Below are positions 60,855 to 64,000 of a DNA stretch of 64,000 nucleotides, in pieces. A program made the translations under genes and the position numbers. The notes beneath the pieces were generated by a model. That model was given only the letters and a program-made list of their open reading frames with translations. It was not told the origin of the DNA and did not search any database. Origin of the DNA: Alcanivorax nanhaiticus (GTDB lineage: Bacteria > Pseudomonadota > Gammaproteobacteria > Pseudomonadales > Alcanivoracaceae); assembly GCF_000756665.1 (NCBI RefSeq), contig NZ_ARXV01000007.1, positions 124,001 through 188,000 of the forward strand, read 5' to 3'. The stretch's first letter is position 1, and every line of letters starts with the position of its first letter.

Positions 60855-62117
60855 ATGGAGACACAACAGCTGGAGTCGGCGCTGGCTACGGTAAATGCCT
60901 TGCTCCAGGCGGAGGGTATGCAGGAGGCCGCCCATATTGTCCGTGCATATCCAGCCCGTGCTGAGCTGACGGGCTACGACAACTGGAACGGTGGCACCGA
61001 CTTATGGGACGTGTACTTAGAGGTGCCAGCCGTGGAGTACGCGCGCTTCGGCTCCCGGCGAACGCAGCTGGAAGAACAGATTACGGCGCGGCTGAAGACG
61101 GTCGTAGAACAAGAGACCCAAGATTGGTACTCCGCCAAGATCGTACCTGCACGAGAGCGCAATACAGATTGGCGCGGAAAACCTTTTACCGTGCCGCGCC
61201 AGACTCGGCTAAATATCTTCGACGGATTTCGGCTGGAAAATGTGATTTGGCACGGCCAGCTGGATGAGGTGGAGTTCCTTAGCAGGCTCTACGATCTCCA
61301 GAAGTTACCGTCGCTCGACAACCGATTTAAGGACGCGGCAGGTGACATTTGGCAGCACTGCATCAACAACGAGGATTGGGAGCGGGATTGGGTGTTCGCC
61401 GACGACCGTTTTCAGTTGATCAACGGCCCCGCAGATACCTTCCTACGGTTCCTCTGTGAGACTGTGCATCCGGTCATACGTCCGGATCGGAACGAGGCGC
61501 TCAAGCTTGTTTCCGATTTTAATGACCAATTGCGACAGGCTGGCTGTGAGATTTTCGAGGAAGAACGTATCGGGGGGCGACCGCGCTTCTCCTACCGCGA
61601 ACTCACCCACTACGGACCGCGTGCGGTGTCGCGTGCGCACACAGTGGCTGATGCTTTGGACGCAGGATGGATGGCCAAGGCGATCGAACGTCTGGAACGC
61701 GCCGTAGACAGCGACCCAGAGCTAGCCATAGGTACGGCTAAGGAGCTTGTGGAGTCCTGTTGTAAAACCATCCTGACCAAGCGCCGGGTGGAGTTTTCTA
61801 GGTCCGCGGACTTGGGCTGCCTCACAAAGCTGCTGGTCAAGGAGCTGCAGCTTGTTCCGGAGGGTGTATCAGATCAAGCCAAGGGCGTGGATAATATCCG
61901 TCTTATCCTGCGTAACCTTACGCAACTGACGCACAATCTCGCACAGTTGCGGGGACTTTACGGCACCGGGCACGGCCGAGATGGCCAGCACCGCGGTTTA
62001 CAGCCTCGTCATGCGAGGTTAGCGGTTGCGTCTGCTGTGGCCTTCATTGATTTCGTTGCGGATACATATCGTCACCGGGAAGCGAAGGCGCAGCCTCTCG
62101 ATAGCAACGACCAATAG
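60855..62117 (+). CDS. abortive infection family protein (AbiJ-N-like / Abi_C)
   Basis: Protein of 420 residues. The first part contains a compact region (LFDG-type segment NIFDGFRLENVIWHGQLDEV) that resembles the AbiJ N-terminal domain class. The C-terminal part is the abortive-infection C-terminus: LAIGTAKELVESCCKTILTK, and RGLYGTGHGRDGQHRGLQPR with HARLAVASAVAFIDFVADTY. These proteins are linked to phage abortive infection; the exact mechanism of this type is not established. The bases before the start (GAGAAGGGA) fit a ribosome site. It follows an NYN nuclease, so the two may be a defence pair. A mobile element lies downstream. Confidence 0.8.
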   Translation: METQQLESALATVNALLQAEGMQEAAHIVRAYPARAELTGYDNWNGGTDLWDVYLEVPAVEYARFGSRRTQLEEQITARLKTVVEQETQDWYSAKIVPARERNTDWRGKPFTVPRQTRLNIFDGFRLENVIWHGQLDEVEFLSRLYDLQKLPSLDNRFKDAAGDIWQHCINNEDWERDWVFADDRFQLINGPADTFLRFLCETVHPVIRPDRNEALKLVSDFNDQLRQAGCEIFEEERIGGRPRFSYRELTHYGPRAVSRAHTVADALDAGWMAKAIERLERAVDSDPELAIGTAKELVESCCKTILTKRRVEFSRSADLGCLTKLLVKELQLVPEGVSDQAKGVDNIRLILRNLTQLTHNLAQLRGLYGTGHGRDGQHRGLQPRHARLAVASAVAFIDFVADTYRHREAKAQPLDSNDQ

Positions 62118-62161
62118 CGAACATGAGAGGCAGGTCTCGCCCCGTGGTGCCCCACCATTTC

Positions 62162-62368
62162 TCAACGCCTCCACAAGGCTTTCATGCTCCGCACCACCGC
62201 CCGAAGCCACTCCTGCCGGGCGTGCAACTGGTCTCGTCTGATCTGCTCAAGATTGATGCCGCCGCGCGCGTCCCGGTAGCGGGCGGGGATGGGGTCGCTG
62301 GGCGGATTGCTGACAGGGCCTTGTGCGGCGTTACCGGGCCCCTGATCGCAGGGGCCTTGGCCATCCAA
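62162..62368 (-). CDS. possible small protein or gene remnant (68 aa)
   Basis: A minus-strand frame with strong G/C preference at third codon positions ends in RYRDARGGINLEQIRRDQLH and VVRSMKALWRR, which looks like a real protein rather than noise. The TTG start is poor. In the neighbouring frame just upstream an ATG frame reads MLKPRPTRQEALKKANKNWM, so the gene may be a frameshifted remnant that began at 62421. I do not recognise the family. It lies between the abortive-infection gene and the transposon. Confidence 0.4.
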   Translation of the reverse strand: MDGQGPCDQGPGNAAQGPVSNPPSDPIPARYRDARGGINLEQIRRDQLHARQEWLRAVVRSMKALWRR

Positions 62369-62529
62369 TTTTTATTTGCTTTCTTTAATGCTTCTTGTCG
62401 TGTTGGGCGTGGCTTCAGCATGGTTTTCTTGCGTGATCCTGTTTTTATCTACCAAGAAAGCGTCCGGAGTTTATAAAAAATATATTGAGTCTGGTTTTGG
62501 TTCTCTGATAATGATTTTGGGGTTAACGA

Positions 62530-62694
62530 AATAAGGGACACCCATAAATTGGCGGATCTCCTACGCCATGAATGATTGATCTCTGATGTTGCGCTGATTG
62601 TTTGGTCAGCATTGTGGGGTCATGGATAAGCAAGGAGGCGTTCCATGACCCGTGCGAGTTATACCCAGCGCGGGAAATAGGGACGCCTGATCAA
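62530..62694 (+). mobile_element. remnant left end of a REP-type transposon
   Basis: This 165-base stretch repeats the left end and start of the element that begins at 62695: AATAAGGGACACCCATAAAT, the same leader and a related ATG (MTRASYTQ, then stop). It ends with AAATAGGGACGCC, like an element end. The sequence differs from the next copy at several bases, so it is a separate older insertion or deletion derivative, not a recent duplicate. Confidence 0.7.
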
Positions 62695-62809
62695 AATAAG
62701 GGACACCCATAAATTGGCGGATCTCCTACGCCATGAATGATTGATCTCTGATGGTGTGCTGATTGTTTGGTCAGTATTGTTGTGTCATGGATAAGCAAGG
62801 AGGCGCTCC

Positions 62810-62983
62810 ATGACTCGTGCGCGTTATACCCAGGTATCGCTGGATTCCACGTCTTACTATCACTGTATCTGTCGCTGTGTGCGGCGGGCGTTTCTGTGTG
62901 GTCGGGACCACTATTCCGGCCAGGATTATGAGCATCGCCGCCAGTATTGTTGTGTCATGGATAAGCAAGGAGGCGCTCCATGA
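62810..62983 (+). pseudogene. truncated tandem copy of the transposase 5' end
   Basis: The first 45 codons match the intact transposase that starts at 62980, then the frame runs into the duplicated leader and stops (TGA 62981-62983) after 57 codons. The duplicated block is 170 bases, not a multiple of 3. The junction lies at a CAGT shared by the transposase (HRRQ) and the leader, which suggests slippage or recombination at microhomology. The ATG of the intact gene overlaps this stop (ATGA). Confidence 0.8.
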
Positions 62984-63960
62984 CGCGTGCGCGTTATACC
63001 CAGGTATCGCTGGATTCCACGTCTTACTATCACTGTATCTGTCGCTGTGTGCGGCGGGCGTTTCTGTGTGGTCGGGACCACTATTCCGGCCAGGATTATG
63101 AGCATCGCCGCCAGTGGGTGGTGGATCGCCTTGCGGTGTTGGGTGAGGTGTTCGCCATCGATCTCTGTGCCTATGCGGTGATGTCCAACCACTATCATGT
63201 TGTTGTCCGTATCAATGAGAAACAGGCAAGCGGCTGGGGCGACACTGAGGTCGCTGAGCGATGGATGCAGTTGTTTCGTGGCCCGGAGGTGGTAAAGCGC
63301 TGGTTGTCCGGGCAGACAGAAGGGGGTGAAACACTTAAGGCGCTTGAAATCATCGGGCTGTGGCGAGAGCGGCTTTATGATCTTGGGTGGTTTATGAAGT
63401 GTCTGAATGAGTATCTGGCCCGTCGTGCCAATGAAGAAGACTGCTGTAAGGGGCGCTTCTGGGAAGGGCGTTACAAGTGCCAGGCGCTGCTGGATGAAAA
63501 GGCGGTGCTGCAGTGCATGGCGTATGTGGATCTGAACCCTGTCAGGGCAGCGATGGCGGCGACGCCGGAGGAATCTGACTATACCTCCATTCAGCAGCGG
63601 ACAAGCGCGATCAGCGGCACTGGCAAGCAGAGCCAGACACCACGGTTATTGCCGCTGGTGGATGATACGCATGTTGAGGCCGATGATAATGAAACGGTTT
63701 TTCGGTTCCGATTGATGGACTATCTGGTGATTGTGGACAGTACAGGTCGCTCGATCCGTCATGACAAACGCGGAGCGGTTTCCCTTGAGGCTGCAGATAT
63801 TTTAAACCGGCTTGGTATTAATGAATCTGTCTGGCTACAGCATATGAGGCCTAGACGGAAAAGGTTGCCGGTGGCAGTAGGAAGCGTGGTGAGGCTGAAA
63901 GAGTATGCGGCGCACACGGGACGTCGTTGGGTTGCGGGTCAGAGTCAGATGGTTTGTTGA
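62980..63960 (+). CDS. REP-type (IS200-like, HUH) transposase
   Basis: Protein of 326 residues with the Y1-transposase fold. The HUH motif is His71-Tyr72-His73 in AVMSNHYHVVVRINEK. The catalytic Tyr is expected in the WFMKCLNEYLARRANEE helix, followed by GRFWEGRYKCQALLDEKAVL and MAYVDLNPVRAAMA, which match the RAYT family. RAYTs are linked to REP palindromes of the kind seen throughout this window. It is the intact gene of the element at 62695; its start overlaps the stop of the truncated copy. AGGAGG precedes ATG 62980. Confidence 0.88.
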   Translation: MTRARYTQVSLDSTSYYHCICRCVRRAFLCGRDHYSGQDYEHRRQWVVDRLAVLGEVFAIDLCAYAVMSNHYHVVVRINEKQASGWGDTEVAERWMQLFRGPEVVKRWLSGQTEGGETLKALEIIGLWRERLYDLGWFMKCLNEYLARRANEEDCCKGRFWEGRYKCQALLDEKAVLQCMAYVDLNPVRAAMAATPEESDYTSIQQRTSAISGTGKQSQTPRLLPLVDDTHVEADDNETVFRFRLMDYLVIVDSTGRSIRHDKRGAVSLEAADILNRLGINESVWLQHMRPRRKRLPVAVGSVVRLKEYAAHTGRRWVAGQSQMVC

Positions 63961-64000
63961 GGACAATAAGTCGGAGTTCTTGAAAATCATGCGTGTCCCA

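Larger units (their letters stand above)
62695..64000 (+). mobile_element. RAYT-type transposon with GGGACAC/GTGTCCC ends (right end at window edge)
   Basis: The left end has AATAAGGGACACCC, and the last bases of the window contain GCGTGTCCCA, the reverse complement of GGGACAC, so both ends seem to be present. Inside lie a truncated 5' copy (62810) and an intact HUH-type transposase. The right end may extend beyond the window. Confidence 0.7.

Overview
The window looks like chromosome from a marine gammaproteobacterium, most like Alcanivorax or a close relative. This is inferred from a moderately high G+C content, gammaproteobacterial families (UbiK, RlmI, GlnK-AmtB, CreBCD, FadL, CzcICBA), pseudomonad-type REP palindromes and a REP-type transposase. 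No rRNA, tRNA or CRISPR array was recognised, and no complete prophage.

Layout. 1-5.6 kb: a partial epimerase, an SDR, a TauE-type permease, a GNAT enzyme, an overlapping methyltransferase/lipase-type hydrolase pair and a small lipoprotein. 5.7-10 kb: an exported HNH nuclease, an unknown two-gene unit with a possible AbiEi-like member, and a Fur-box-headed PepSY membrane operon. 10.4-12.7 kb: a FadL porin and a secreted orphan. 13-25.3 kb: the most unusual locus, with an exported 2392-residue CHAT protease, an exported caspase-fold protease, an ECF-type sigma factor with a membrane anti-sigma factor on the other strand, and an exported DUF2059-like protein. 25.4-31.7 kb: UbiK, a MITE-like element, sigma54-type glnK-amtB, RlmI, a two-helix K+ channel and a nitronate monooxygenase operon. 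31.8-42 kb: a TetR gene, GAF and SpoIIAA-like proteins, a PadR/DUF2236 divergent pair, solute-binding genes and creBCD with a small trailing gene. 42-47 kb: a TetR-controlled RND efflux pair. 47-53.6 kb: PhoX, a glutamate-receptor-like K+ channel, a sensor kinase/response regulator operon and a thioesterase. 53.7-59.9 kb: a czcI-C-B-A-type metal efflux operon. 60-64 kb: an NYN nuclease and an abortive-infection protein, followed by a REP-type transposase with duplicated and broken 5' copies.

How parts work together. The CHAT and caspase genes are adjacent on the same strand and both products carry signal peptides, so two clan-CD proteases probably act in the envelope. The convergent sigma/anti-sigma pair is a plausible sensor, but nothing in the sequence proves control.

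Intergenic DNA holds at least two repeat systems. One is a degenerate heptanucleotide (GAGTNNC-type, with a CAAGNTN-type variant), mostly arranged as inverted arms. The other is a set of REP palindromes, including two copies whose cores are inverted relative to a shared flank. A 282-bp MITE-like element lies between ubiK and glnK.
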